From positions 1 through 64,000 of the forward strand of contig JAEZTB010000027.1 of the NCBI GenBank assembly GCA_023443745.1: a DNA stretch of 64,000 nucleotides, read 5' to 3'. Shown here one piece after another: positions 43,583 to 51,512 of the stretch (its first letter is position 1; each line of letters opens with the position of its first letter). The DNA comes from Bacillota bacterium (GTDB lineage Bacteria; Bacillota; Clostridia; DSM-8532). A model generated the notes under the pieces. The model had not been told where the DNA came from, ran no database searches, and saw only the letters and a list, made by a program, of their open reading frames with translations. Both the position numbers and the translations under genes were made by a program.

Positions 43583-43971
43583 GTGCTTTTTTTCATGTAT
43601 CCTGTACCTGTAAAGCTGGCCACGAGATTCTCAAATTCATCAGTAATATCTACTTGGTAGGTACAGAGCCTGTTGCTTGAGGAGACCAATCGTGCGTTAG
43701 CTTTGATTCTTTTTCCCTTTGGAGGCTTAAAGTAATTAATACTGGCGTTAATACCCAAGGTCAGAGAGCCGCAGGCATTGGAAGCAGCTGCAAAGGCGTA
43801 ATCGGCAAGTGTAAAGATGGCACCGCCCTGAACCACGTTAGCCGCGTTTAAATGCCTGTCCTCGACATCAAGCTGCGCTACGGCCAGCCCCGGTTCAATG
43901 TGGATGAGCTTCATGCCGTTGCTTATAGCAAACCGGTCCTGCTCAAAAAACTCATACCAATTCTTATCCAT
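43579..43971 (-). CDS. PaaI-type hotdog thioesterase
   Basis: This 130-aa single hotdog domain hydrolyses acyl-CoA thioesters. The family core is NVVQGGAIFTLADYAFAAA, with the catalytic Asp/Asn region around it, and SINYFKPPKGKRIKA follows. It is cytosolic and probably a tetramer. GGGAG stands 9 nt before the ATG. The physiological acyl-CoA is unknown. No phenylacetate genes are nearby, so it is likely a housekeeping thioesterase. Confidence 0.88.
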   Translation of the reverse strand: MDKNWYEFFEQDRFAISNGMKLIHIEPGLAVAQLDVEDRHLNAANVVQGGAIFTLADYAFAAASNACGSLTLGINASINYFKPPKGKRIKANARLVSSSNRLCTYQVDITDEFENLVASFTGTGYMKKST

Positions 43972-44017
43972 ATCCTATATCTCCCAATGTTTAATTATTT
44001 TGTAATTTTCATTCGTT

Positions 44018-44043
44018 TGATAGGTTATTAATATAACCTATCA
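44018..44043. repeat. 26-bp inverted repeat
   Basis: TGATAGGTTAT and ATAACCTATCA are perfect 11-bp arms around TAAT. It lies upstream of the thioesterase start and downstream of the NlpC gene. There is no T-tract. It could be an operator or a small hairpin. Confidence 0.5.
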
Positions 44044-44149
44044 CGGCTGAGTTTCTTTTTCAACAAAGGGTTCTATATTTTCATCATAGTCACCAAGCCA
44101 TTCTTGCCATCGTACACGAACGATTCCAAAGAACATTGTTACTTCAAAA

Positions 44150-44184
44150 AAGACAAGACAGGAGTGGTTCTCCTGCCTTGTCTT
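44150..44184 (-). terminator. terminator of the NlpC/P60 gene
   Basis: A 15-bp stem with one mismatch (44150-44164 with 44170-44184) has a 5-nt loop. On the minus strand it is followed by TTTTTT. It lies 17 bp past the stop codon of the gene. Confidence 0.85.
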
Positions 44185-44200
44185 AAATACGGGTTGGCTT

Positions 44201-44914
44201 TTACTTGATAACCCTTCTGGCACCAATATAATGGCTGGTGTAATAGGATGATGTCAGATCGGATATCATCACTTTCTTAGCACCCGAGCTGGCATGAATA
44301 AACTGGTTGTTGCCAAGGTATATGCCAACATGGGAAGGGCCTGGCTTGTAGGTTTCAAAGAATACCAGATCTCCCGGTCTCAGATTGCTCTTTGAGACAC
44401 TGGTGCCAGCTTTATACTGGTCGGCTGATACCCTTGGAAGGCTGATACCGTGCTTGTTATACACGTAATTTATGAAGCCTGAGCAGTCAAAGCCTGAGGG
44501 TGATGTTCCTCCCCAAACATAAGGCACTCCCAGATAGTTCTTTGCTGTAGCTATTATTTTAGAAGCAGTTCCCGAGGTTGTGGAAGCAGTAGCTGCCTTT
44601 GGTGTACTTGCCGGTGCTTTAGGCGTAGCCTTTGGAGTGGCTTTCGGCGTAGACTTCTGGGTTGCCTTGGGTGCCGCCTTTGGTGTAGCTGAGGCAGAGG
44701 CTGGTGGTGTTGCTGCTTCAGCCGTAAATGCCTCCTGGGAGAAAGTATTTGCCTCTTCTGATTCACTATTGTTCATAGCTGAATCCGAAATAGACGAGCG
44801 GGCTGTCTCCGCTCCATCCTGTCTAGCATCTACCGGGTGAGAATTAATACTCACAGTGTAGATTACTGAAAATAGAACAAGAGCAGATGCTCCCGTAATC
44901 AATAATTTTTTCAT
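44201..44914 (-). CDS. secreted NlpC/P60 peptidoglycan endopeptidase
   Basis: This 237-aa protein has an N-terminal signal sequence (1-about 26). A long disordered linker (about 65-112) is built of Ala, Thr, Pro and Lys with TPKA repeats, and likely spans the cell wall. The C-terminal NlpC/P60 domain (about 118-237) has catalytic Cys144 in FDCSGF, His195 in SHVGIYLG and His207 in FIHAS. Such enzymes cut gamma-D-Glu-diaminopimelate bonds. There is no wall-binding SH3 or LysM domain. GGAG precedes the ATG. A c-di-AMP riboswitch occupies the leader, a known control of wall hydrolase genes. Confidence 0.93.
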   Translation of the reverse strand: MKKLLITGASALVLFSVIYTVSINSHPVDARQDGAETARSSISDSAMNNSESEEANTFSQEAFTAEAATPPASASATPKAAPKATQKSTPKATPKATPKAPASTPKAATASTTSGTASKIIATAKNYLGVPYVWGGTSPSGFDCSGFINYVYNKHGISLPRVSADQYKAGTSVSKSNLRPGDLVFFETYKPGPSHVGIYLGNNQFIHASSGAKKVMISDLTSSYYTSHYIGARRVIK

Positions 44915-44933
44915 AGTATCTCTCCTCTCTTAT

Positions 44934-45053
44934 TCGCCTGCGAGGTTAGTTGCCGGGTTCGGAAAGAGGCCATCCTAATGTTGAAGGCAAAGGCCTTCAA
45001 ACATATTAACCCCGAAAGATAATCCCCCGCTCCAGTAAATGGATTCGGCGTTT
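44934..45053 (-). ncRNA. c-di-AMP riboswitch (ydaO/yuaA type)
   Basis: Read on the minus strand, the leader contains CGCCGAATCC, GGAGCGGGGGA, GGGGTTAAT and CCGAACCCGGCAACTAACC in that order, the conserved blocks of the ydaO motif. P1 pairs CGCC (45050-45047) with GGCG (44938-44935). An internal variable arm is a perfect 8-bp hairpin, TTGAAGGC/GCCTTCAA. The 3' strand of P1 ends about 20 nt before the ATG of the NlpC/P60 gene, close to its ribosome site, and no terminator stem lies between. Control of translation is therefore possible. c-di-AMP binding normally turns such genes off. Confidence 0.9.
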
Positions 45054-45066
45054 CTTGTGTACCCAC

Positions 45067-45096
45067 ATTGTAAACGATGGACCAAGGATGGATCAA
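45067..45096 (-). promoter_or_regulatory. candidate promoter of the riboswitch transcript
   Basis: On the minus strand TTGATC (45096-45091) and TACAAT (45072-45067) are 18 nt apart. Transcription would start just before the riboswitch aptamer. Confidence 0.5.
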
Positions 45097-45153
45097 CCAG
45101 TAAATATTGTTAATATATGATATAATGAGGCCAGAATATTGCTTTTTTGGTGT

Positions 45154-45183
45154 TTGCATTGGTTAAGCCCATTGCGGTAAAAT
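45154..45183 (+). promoter_or_regulatory. candidate promoter of the sugar kinase operon
   Basis: TTGCAT (45154-45159) and TAAAAT (45178-45183) are 18 nt apart, about 90 nt before the nucleotidyltransferase start. Confidence 0.4.
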
Positions 45184-45275
45184 AGAATGGATATAGAAAT
45201 GGAAGGCTTGGTGGTATAGATTATTTGTCTTCTTCGCTTTAGCTTGTGTAAAAATAAAATGAACAGGTGGTACAG

Positions 45276-46196
45276 ATGAATAAACCAGTATTAGTGATTA
45301 TGGCAGCCGGTATGGGCAGCAGATATGGTGGGTTGAAACAGATAGATCCCATCGATGAGCAAGGTCACCTTATCATCGACTTTTCTATCTATGATGCCAT
45401 TAAAGCTGGGTTTGAAAAAATTATATTTATTATCAAGAAAGAAAATGAGGCCGATTTCAGAGAAAGAATTGGTAACAGGATAACCGGGAAGGTTCAGATT
45501 GAGTATATTTATCAAGACCTTAAAGATGTACCAATGGGATATGAGGTTCCTGAGGGAAGAGTAAAGCCCTGGGGAACAGGCCATGCTGTTTTAAGCTGCT
45601 ATGGTAAAATAGATGGCCCCTTTGCGGTAATCAACGCAGATGATTATTACGGAAGCCATGCTTTTTCCATGATTTATGATTATTTATCGAAAGCTCAGGA
45701 TGATGAAAAGTATCGGTATGCCATGGTTGGTTATATCCTGGAAAATACCCTTACGGAAAACGGTTACGTGGCTAGGGGTGTTTGCACTACGGGAGCTGAC
45801 GATTATCTCTTGCATATAAAAGAACGAACGCATATTGAAAAAAGGGAAGGAGGCGCTGCCTACACTGAGGACGGACAAACATGGATTTCCATCCCTGAGG
45901 GAAGTATTGTTTCCATGAACATGTGGGGATTTACCAATAGTATTTTGGAAGAATTGTCGAACAGGTTCAAACGCTTCCTTGATTCAAGCCTGGCCCATAA
46001 CCCTCTGAAGGCAGAGTACTTTTTACCCGATGTGGTCGGTGAGCTGTTAAAGGAAGATAAGGCAACCGTAAAGGTGCTAAAATCCTTGGACAGATGGTAT
46101 GGCGTGACCTATAAGGAAGATAAGGAGATGGTTGTTTCCGCTTTAGCCGGTTTAAAAAAGGAAGGACGCTATCCCGAAAGGCTTTGGAACGAATAG
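45276..46196 (+). CDS. sugar-phosphate nucleotidyltransferase
   Basis: This 306-aa protein has the NTP-transferase fold with the nucleotide loop AAGMGSRYGGLKQ, the metal-binding INADDYYG and a C-terminal part without the beta-helix of GlgC. It should join NTP (probably UTP) to a sugar-1-phosphate. ATG 45276 is 5 nt behind AGGTGG. GTG 45267 lies in the ribosome site. The next two genes encode a hexosamine 1-kinase-like protein and galE, so the product is likely a UDP-hexose or UDP-N-acetylhexosamine. The substrate is inferred from the operon only. Confidence 0.85.
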   Translation: MNKPVLVIMAAGMGSRYGGLKQIDPIDEQGHLIIDFSIYDAIKAGFEKIIFIIKKENEADFRERIGNRITGKVQIEYIYQDLKDVPMGYEVPEGRVKPWGTGHAVLSCYGKIDGPFAVINADDYYGSHAFSMIYDYLSKAQDDEKYRYAMVGYILENTLTENGYVARGVCTTGADDYLLHIKERTHIEKREGGAAYTEDGQTWISIPEGSIVSMNMWGFTNSILEELSNRFKRFLDSSLAHNPLKAEYFLPDVVGELLKEDKATVKVLKSLDRWYGVTYKEDKEMVVSALAGLKKEGRYPERLWNE

Positions 46197-46262
46197 GGAG
46201 CCTTGTTAATATCATATTTAGCGAATATATAAAAAGGTTATATGCCTAATGGGGGATATGGA

Positions 46263-47378
46263 ATGACAAGAGAAGAGGCATGCTCGACAATTGAAGAGGT
46301 GATCGGACAGATGGCCTACCAAGGCCAGGCAGTCGAGCATTACAGCTATGGAAACGGACATATTAATGATACCTTTGTTGTAGTTTGTGATATAGGGCAA
46401 AATAAAACCATTAAGTATCTGCTTCAGAGAATGAATCAGGATGTATTTAAAAACCCCTTGGAGCTCATGGAAAATATCATGAATGTTACAACATTTTTAA
46501 GAAAAAAGATCATCATGAACGGCGGCGACCCTGAACGGGAGACTTTGAACGTCATACCGGCCAAGGATGGGAAAAGCTACTACAGGGATAGCTTGGGCGG
46601 CTATTGGAGAAGCGATCTGTTTATTGCTGACACGCTTTGCTTTGAGTCGGTAGAGAAACCCGAAGACTTTTATAAAAGCGGGTTTGCTTTCGGTCGTTTT
46701 CAGAGGCTTCTGATTGATTACCCAGCTCATACCCTTTATGAGACCATTAAAGATTTTCATCATACCGCTGTGAGATTTGAGACCTTTAAGAAGGCTATTG
46801 CAGAAGATGTCTGCGGTCGAGCAAAAGATGTCAGGGATGAGATACAATTTGCGCTTTCAAGAGAGTCCGAGGCAGGTATCCTGGTAGACATGCAAAAAGC
46901 TGGCGAACTGCCTGTCCGGGTCACACATAACGATACGAAGCTCAATAATATACTTTTTGATCAAGCCACAGGAGAAGCCCTTTGTATCATTGACCTGGAT
47001 ACGGTCATGCCGGGCCTTGCCGTTAATGACTATGGAGATTCCATTCGTTTTGGAGCCAGTACTGCTTCCGAGGATGAGACAGATTTGTCCAAGGTCACCA
47101 TGAGTCTTGATTTATTTGATATTTATACAAGGGGATTTTTAGAGGGATGCGCAGGGAGCCTGACCGAGAAAGAGCTTGATATGCTTCCCATGGGAGCAAA
47201 GCTGATGACCTTCGAATGCGGCATACGCTTTTTAACTGATTATCTTCGGGGTGATGTTTACTTTAAGATTCATAGGGAAAAGCATAATCTAGACCGATGC
47301 CGCACTCAGTTTAAGCTTGTAGCCGATATGGAAGCAAAGTGGGATAACATGAGGAAGATTGTAAATCAATATCGCTAA
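46263..47378 (+). CDS. nahK: N-acetylhexosamine 1-kinase-like phosphotransferase
   Basis: This 371-aa protein has an aminoglycoside-phosphotransferase (APH) fold. Several stretches are very close to Bifidobacterium NahK as I remember it: YGNGHINDT, the HNDTKLNNIL catalytic loop with its Asp, IDLDTVMPG, GDSIRFGAS and MTFECGIRFL. NahK phosphorylates GlcNAc or GalNAc at C1. ATG 46263 follows GGGGGA by 6 nt. ATG 46242 would add seven residues with a weaker site. It lies between a nucleotidyltransferase and galE, and these three would turn a free N-acetylhexosamine into UDP-sugars. No lacto-N-biose phosphorylase gene is present. Confidence 0.82.
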   Translation: MTREEACSTIEEVIGQMAYQGQAVEHYSYGNGHINDTFVVVCDIGQNKTIKYLLQRMNQDVFKNPLELMENIMNVTTFLRKKIIMNGGDPERETLNVIPAKDGKSYYRDSLGGYWRSDLFIADTLCFESVEKPEDFYKSGFAFGRFQRLLIDYPAHTLYETIKDFHHTAVRFETFKKAIAEDVCGRAKDVRDEIQFALSRESEAGILVDMQKAGELPVRVTHNDTKLNNILFDQATGEALCIIDLDTVMPGLAVNDYGDSIRFGASTASEDETDLSKVTMSLDLFDIYTRGFLEGCAGSLTEKELDMLPMGAKLMTFECGIRFLTDYLRGDVYFKIHREKHNLDRCRTQFKLVADMEAKWDNMRKIVNQYR

Positions 47379-47407
47379 AGATTTAATGAATACGAGGAGG
47401 TTTGACA

Positions 47408-48421
47408 ATGGCTATTTTAGTGACCGGTGGCGCCGGATATATCGGAAGCCATACATGTGTGGAGCTTTTGAATGACGGATATGAGGTTGTCGTTGTTGAC
47501 AATCTGTCCAATTCCAGTGAGAAATCACTTGAGCGCGTTCAAGAGATAACAGGAAAAAGCCTTAAATTTTATAAGGCTGATTTATTGGACAGAGAAGCGA
47601 TGGAATCAATATTTGAAAAGGAATCCATTGATGCCGTCATTCATTTTGCAGGCCTTAAGGCAGTTGGCGAGTCGGTGGCAAAGCCGTTGGAATATTATTC
47701 CAACAACATAACCGGAACCCTTATCCTATGTGATGTTATGAGAAAGCATGGTATAAAGGATATGGTTTTCAGTTCATCCGCAACTGTATACGGCAATCCG
47801 AAGACCGTTCCCATCAAAGAGGATTTTCCGCTGTCTGTGACCAACCCGTATGGCAGAACGAAGCTTATGCTCGAAGACATATTCAGGGACTTTTATGTGG
47901 CCGACAAGGAATGGAATATTATTTTACTGCGCTATTTTAATCCCATCGGAGCGCATAAAAGCGGCAGAATAGGTGAAAATCCCAAGGATATTCCCAACAA
48001 CTTAGTGCCTTATATTACACAGGTTGCGGTTGGTAAATTAGATAGCCTTAGTGTTTTCGGCAATGACTATGATACTCCGGACGGCACAGGAGTTCGCGAT
48101 TATATTCATGTGGTCGATCTCGCACTTGGTCATGTGAAAGCCATAGAAAAGCTCAAGGAAAATCCCGGAGTCTTAGCTTATAACTTAGGAACAGGTAAAG
48201 GTTACAGTGTCCTGGACATGGTTAAAAGCTTTGAAAAAGTATGCGGCAAGGAGATCAAGTATGCCATAAAGCCCAGAAGACCGGGTGATATTGCCACTTG
48301 CTACGCGGATGCCACCAAAGCAAACGAGGAGCTTGGCTGGGCAGCAGCAAAAGATCTAAAAGAAATGTGCGAGGATTCCTGGAGATGGCAGAAATACAAT
48401 CCCAATGGTTATGATGACTGA
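47408..48421 (+). CDS. galE: UDP-glucose 4-epimerase
   Basis: This 337-aa short-chain dehydrogenase-type enzyme converts UDP-galactose and UDP-glucose, and often the N-acetyl forms. The NAD loop is GGAGYIGSH. The catalytic pair is Ser in SSSATVYG and Tyr/Lys in NPYGRTK. ATG 47408 lies 7 nt behind GGAGG. TTG 47402 is too close. It closes the operon before a strong terminator. Confidence 0.95.
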   Translation: MAILVTGGAGYIGSHTCVELLNDGYEVVVVDNLSNSSEKSLERVQEITGKSLKFYKADLLDREAMESIFEKESIDAVIHFAGLKAVGESVAKPLEYYSNNITGTLILCDVMRKHGIKDMVFSSSATVYGNPKTVPIKEDFPLSVTNPYGRTKLMLEDIFRDFYVADKEWNIILLRYFNPIGAHKSGRIGENPKDIPNNLVPYITQVAVGKLDSLSVFGNDYDTPDGTGVRDYIHVVDLALGHVKAIEKLKENPGVLAYNLGTGKGYSVLDMVKSFEKVCGKEIKYAIKPRRPGDIATCYADATKANEELGWAAAKDLKEMCEDSWRWQKYNPNGYDD

Positions 48422-48460
48422 TGGGTTTTAAATCAGTAAACTAGCGACTTTTCACTTATT

Positions 48461-48494
48461 GCCCGCCTCACCGGAATATATGAGGCGGGCATTT
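48461..48494 (+). terminator. terminator of the galE operon
   Basis: A perfect 10-bp GC-rich stem GCCCGCCTCA/TGAGGCGGGC (48461-48470 with 48481-48490) has a 10-nt loop and is followed by ATTTT and, a little later, TTTTT. Confidence 0.85.
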
Positions 48495-48591
48495 TGACTT
48501 GTTTTTCTTCGCTTATCAATGATACGATAATGAGGTCTGCTCAATACGGACTAATATGAGGGATAATTATTTGGCTGGGAAGGTGCTGTTA

Positions 48592-49299
48592 TTGGAGAAA
48601 ACAGAAACGTCCAAAAAAGCATATGAATCCATCATTGATTCTATAAAATCCGATCTTGTTGAAGGCAGGCTTACTGTAGGCGATAAGCTGCCTCCAGAAC
48701 GTGAGCTTGCCAAACAGTTTGGCGTGAGCCGAACATCTATCCGGGAGGCTTTAAGGACCCTTGAAATCCTTGGGGTTATTGAAAGTATTCAGGGTTCAGG
48801 AAACTTTATTACCGGAAACTGCGGGAAAAGCCTGATTGAGTCTATGTCTATGATGTTTCTGCTGCAGCAGATCAACGGTCTGCAAATAAGCCAATTGAGA
48901 GAGGCCCTTGAGATAAAAGCAGCACTTCTTGCTGTAGAGAATATTACCGGGGAACAGGTTGAACGCCTTCAGGAAATTGTAAAAGAAATGTCGGTAACCC
49001 ATGATGAAAGAAAAAATGTGACTTTGGACAAAGAACTCCATGATATCATCGCATTAGCCTCGAATAACAGGCTCATTATACAAATTCTTCATATACTGTC
49101 CGAATTGATAAGCCGGGACATAAAGCATCACAGGCAGGAAATACTCAGCAACAGCGAAAATGCCCCAAGGCTTCAGCTTATCCACGAAGAAATGGTGGAG
49201 GGACTGAAAAACAGGGATGCCTTGGTTGTCTATCAGGCTGTAACAAAACATTTTGACATTATTGCCGAGCATCTTGTTCATAGCGGGCAGGGGCGGTAA
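48592..49299 (+). CDS. GntR family regulator, FadR/FCD subfamily
   Basis: This 235-aa regulator has an N-terminal winged helix (about 5-75) with KLPPERELAKQFGVSRTSIREAL split over the usual motif. An all-helical FCD effector domain follows (about 90-230). FCD members often sense organic acids such as lactate or glycolate. The TTG at 48592 follows GGGAAGG by 8 nt. ATG 48556 would add 12 residues but has no clear ribosome site. Two palindromes of the FCD-type TGGTNNNACCA class lie between it and the etf-dehydrogenase operon, so it is the likely repressor of that operon. Confidence 0.9.
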   Translation: MEKTETSKKAYESIIDSIKSDLVEGRLTVGDKLPPERELAKQFGVSRTSIREALRTLEILGVIESIQGSGNFITGNCGKSLIESMSMMFLLQQINGLQISQLREALEIKAALLAVENITGEQVERLQEIVKEMSVTHDERKNVTLDKELHDIIALASNNRLIIQILHILSELISRDIKHHRQEILSNSENAPRLQLIHEEMVEGLKNRDALVVYQAVTKHFDIIAEHLVHSGQGR

Positions 49300-49395
49300 C
49301 TTAACTGTTGAAAATCATTTGCGGTTTAAATTTAACACTGATACACTAAATTTTTCATAGACATCTTACAAACGATTCTGTAAGATTAATTTATC

Positions 49396-49412
49396 AATTG
49401 GTATGACCAATT
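49396..49412. promoter_or_regulatory. operator 1 for the FCD regulator
   Basis: AATTGGT-ATG-ACCAATT is a perfect 7-bp inverted repeat with a 3-nt centre. It matches the general TGGTNNNACCA operator type of LldR/PdhR/FadR-like regulators. Confidence 0.75.
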
Positions 49413-49452
49413 ACATAATGATGGCTATGAAGCTAAAGGGAAGAGTTTTATC

Positions 49453-49484
49453 GATAAATTGGTCATACCAATTTATCGTATAAT
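49453..49484 (+). promoter_or_regulatory. operator 2 and -10 box of the etf-dehydrogenase operon
   Basis: The palindrome GATAAATTGGT-CAT-ACCAATTTATC (49453-49477) has perfect 11-bp arms. TATAAT follows directly at 49479-49484, so a bound repressor would cover the -35/-10 spacer. The centre lies 61 bp from operator 1, about six helical turns, which would allow looping. The -35 box is poor. Confidence 0.75.
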
Positions 49485-49517
49485 CTTTGCATATTGTTAT
49501 ATAGAGGAGTTGGGGGC

Positions 49518-50306
49518 ATGGATATTTTAGTATGCATCAAACAGGTGCCTGGCACAAACAAGGTAGAGGTTGATCCTGTTACCGGTGTTTTAAAAAGAGA
49601 TGGTGTGGATTCAAAAATGAATCCCTATGACTTATACGCTCTTGAAACAGCCTTGAGACTTAAAGAAGCCTATGGCGGTACCGTCAAGGTCATGAGCATG
49701 GGTCCACCCCAGGCTAAGAGCATCATTAAGGAAGCCTTTTCCATGGGAGCTGACGAGGGAGTACTGATTTCAGACAGGAAATTCGGTGGCTCCGATGTAT
49801 TGGCCACAAGCTTTACGCTTTCTCAGGGAGCCTCACAAATAGGTCGGTTTGACTTGATACTTTGCGGCAAGCAAACAACCGACGGCGACACCGCCCAGGT
49901 TGGACCTGAAATGGCTGAATATCTTGATATTCCAAGCATATCAAACGTCAAAAGAATCGTTGATATTTCAGATACAGCCATCACGGTTGAAATGGATATG
50001 GCCGATACTGTTGAAATTGCTCAAGTTGAGTTCCCCTGCCTATTGTCTGTTGAAAAAGACATTTACCAGCCAAGGCTGCCGTCCTATATCAAAAAAAAGG
50101 CTGCGGAAAATCGGGGAATTAAGATCATAACATTTAATGATCTAAAGGACAAGGATGAAAGGAAGTATGGCCTAAACGGATCGCCTACCCAGGTTCAACG
50201 TATCTTTCCTCCGGCGGTCAATACCCGGCGTGAGCTGTGGAAAGATGATTCTGACAGGCTTACTGAGAAAATGTTTGATAAATTGAAAGAACTGAAATTC
50301 ATATAG
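49518..50306 (+). CDS. etfB: electron transfer flavoprotein beta subunit
   Basis: This 262-aa subunit of the EtfAB heterodimer binds a nucleotide and FAD. The opening MDILVCIKQVPG and the motif LCGKQTTDGDTAQVGPEMAE are diagnostic. ATG 49518 follows GAGGAG by 8 nt. The open frame extends eight codons upstream. In Acetobacterium woodii the equivalent (LctB) belongs to an LDH-Etf complex that drives lactate oxidation with NAD+ while oxidising ferredoxin. The gene order here (etfB, etfA, dehydrogenase) is the same. Confidence 0.95.
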   Translation: MDILVCIKQVPGTNKVEVDPVTGVLKRDGVDSKMNPYDLYALETALRLKEAYGGTVKVMSMGPPQAKSIIKEAFSMGADEGVLISDRKFGGSDVLATSFTLSQGASQIGRFDLILCGKQTTDGDTAQVGPEMAEYLDIPSISNVKRIVDISDTAITVEMDMADTVEIAQVEFPCLLSVEKDIYQPRLPSYIKKKAAENRGIKIITFNDLKDKDERKYGLNGSPTQVQRIFPPAVNTRRELWKDDSDRLTEKMFDKLKELKFI

Positions 50307-50318
50307 GGGGTAGGCACA

Positions 50319-51509
50319 ATGGCAAAATTAATCATACATCAGGATAAAATTACAAGTATTGATCAATTCATAGGGCTATGCCCGTTTAAGGCATTGGAAA
50401 ACAATTGTGGTATTGTTGAAGTCAACGGAGCCTGTAAAATGTGCAAGCTTTGCATAAAAAACGGCCCAACCGGCGCTGCAGAGCTTGTGGAAGAAAAGCC
50501 TGAGGTTATTGACAAGTCGGCCTGGAACGGAATAGCGGTCTATGTGGACCACATGGACGGCAATATTCATCCCGTAACCTTTGAGCTGCTTGGAAAAGCA
50601 AGAGAAATGGCCGATAGAATCAATCACAGGGTATATGCTATTTTTATGGGGCACGAAATTAGCGAAAGGGCCTCCGAGCTTCTCCATTATGGTGTTGATG
50701 AGGTATTCGTTTATGATAACGAAGTTCTTGATGGCTTTAAGATTGACGTTTACACCAATGTTTTCGAAGATTTCATCAATCGCGTAAAACCGACCGCCAT
50801 ACTCGTGGGAGCAACCAATGTGGGACGGCAGCTTGCTCCAAGAGTGGCAGCAAGATTCAGAACCGGCCTTACAGCGGACTGTACCATTCTTGATATTAAA
50901 GAAAATACCGATCTTATACAGATCAGGCCGGCCTTTGGCGGAAACATTATGGCCGAAATCCACACACCCCATGCAAGACCACAAATTGCAACCGTTCGTT
51001 ATAAGGTTATGAATGCACCCACAAGAAGCGAAAAGGCTCATGGCAAGATAACCCCATGCACCCTTTCAAAAGAAAAGCTTACCTCTCGTATAAAAGTCCT
51101 GGATGTGGTACCCAAGCCAAAGGAACAGCTCATTGAAAACGCCGATATCCTTGTGGTTGCAGGCAGGGGAGTGCGATCCCGGGAGGATTTGAAGCTGGTC
51201 AGTGATTTAACCGACCTGCTAGGCGGTCAAATTGCCTGTACCAGACCCCTTATAGAGGCGGGCTGGTTTAATGCCAAGCAGCAGATCGGGCTGAGCGGAA
51301 GAACTGTAAGACCCAAGCTTATTATCACCTGTGGCGTTTCGGGCTCGGTTCAGTTTACTGCGGGAATGAACAAGTCAGAATTCATATTTGCCATTAACAG
51401 GGATGAGAAGGCTCCTATTTTCAACATAGCCCACTATGGCCTTGTAGGAGATATTTATGATATCCTTCCGAAGCTCATCGATGATATAAAGCGTGCAAAG
51501 GGGGCGTAA
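50319..51509 (+). CDS. etfA: electron transfer flavoprotein alpha subunit with ferredoxin-like N-terminus
   Basis: This 396-aa protein is longer than plain EtfA (about 320-340 aa) because of an N-terminal segment with five cysteines (21, 30, 39, 42, 45). Cys39, 42 and 45 form CxxCxxC, and Cys21 in a CP pair can complete one [4Fe-4S] cluster. The C-terminal FAD domain has GRGVRSREDL, ACTRPLIEAGWF and GLSGRTVRPKL. This build is known for LctC of the electron-confurcating lactate dehydrogenase. It follows etfB by 12 bp and precedes the dehydrogenase by 3 bp. Confidence 0.93.
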   Translation: MAKLIIHQDKITSIDQFIGLCPFKALENNCGIVEVNGACKMCKLCIKNGPTGAAELVEEKPEVIDKSAWNGIAVYVDHMDGNIHPVTFELLGKAREMADRINHRVYAIFMGHEISERASELLHYGVDEVFVYDNEVLDGFKIDVYTNVFEDFINRVKPTAILVGATNVGRQLAPRVAARFRTGLTADCTILDIKENTDLIQIRPAFGGNIMAEIHTPHARPQIATVRYKVMNAPTRSEKAHGKITPCTLSKEKLTSRIKVLDVVPKPKEQLIENADILVVAGRGVRSREDLKLVSDLTDLLGGQIACTRPLIEAGWFNAKQQIGLSGRTVRPKLIITCGVSGSVQFTAGMNKSEFIFAINRDEKAPIFNIAHYGLVGDIYDILPKLIDDIKRAKGA

Positions 51510-51512
51510 GAA

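Noticed and set aside
44041..44226. 61-codon open frame at the 3' end of the NlpC/P60 gene
   Set aside because: It crosses the transcription terminator and overlaps the real gene. No ribosome site or family was seen.
44911..45159. 82-codon open frame upstream of the NlpC/P60 gene
   Set aside because: It lies inside the c-di-AMP riboswitch, has no ribosome site, and its sequence is explained by the RNA consensus.
50376..51041. 221-codon open frame antisense to etfA
   Set aside because: A shadow of the codon pattern of etfA. No ribosome site and no domain. The same holds for the long antisense frames at 20897-21514 and 11364-11810.
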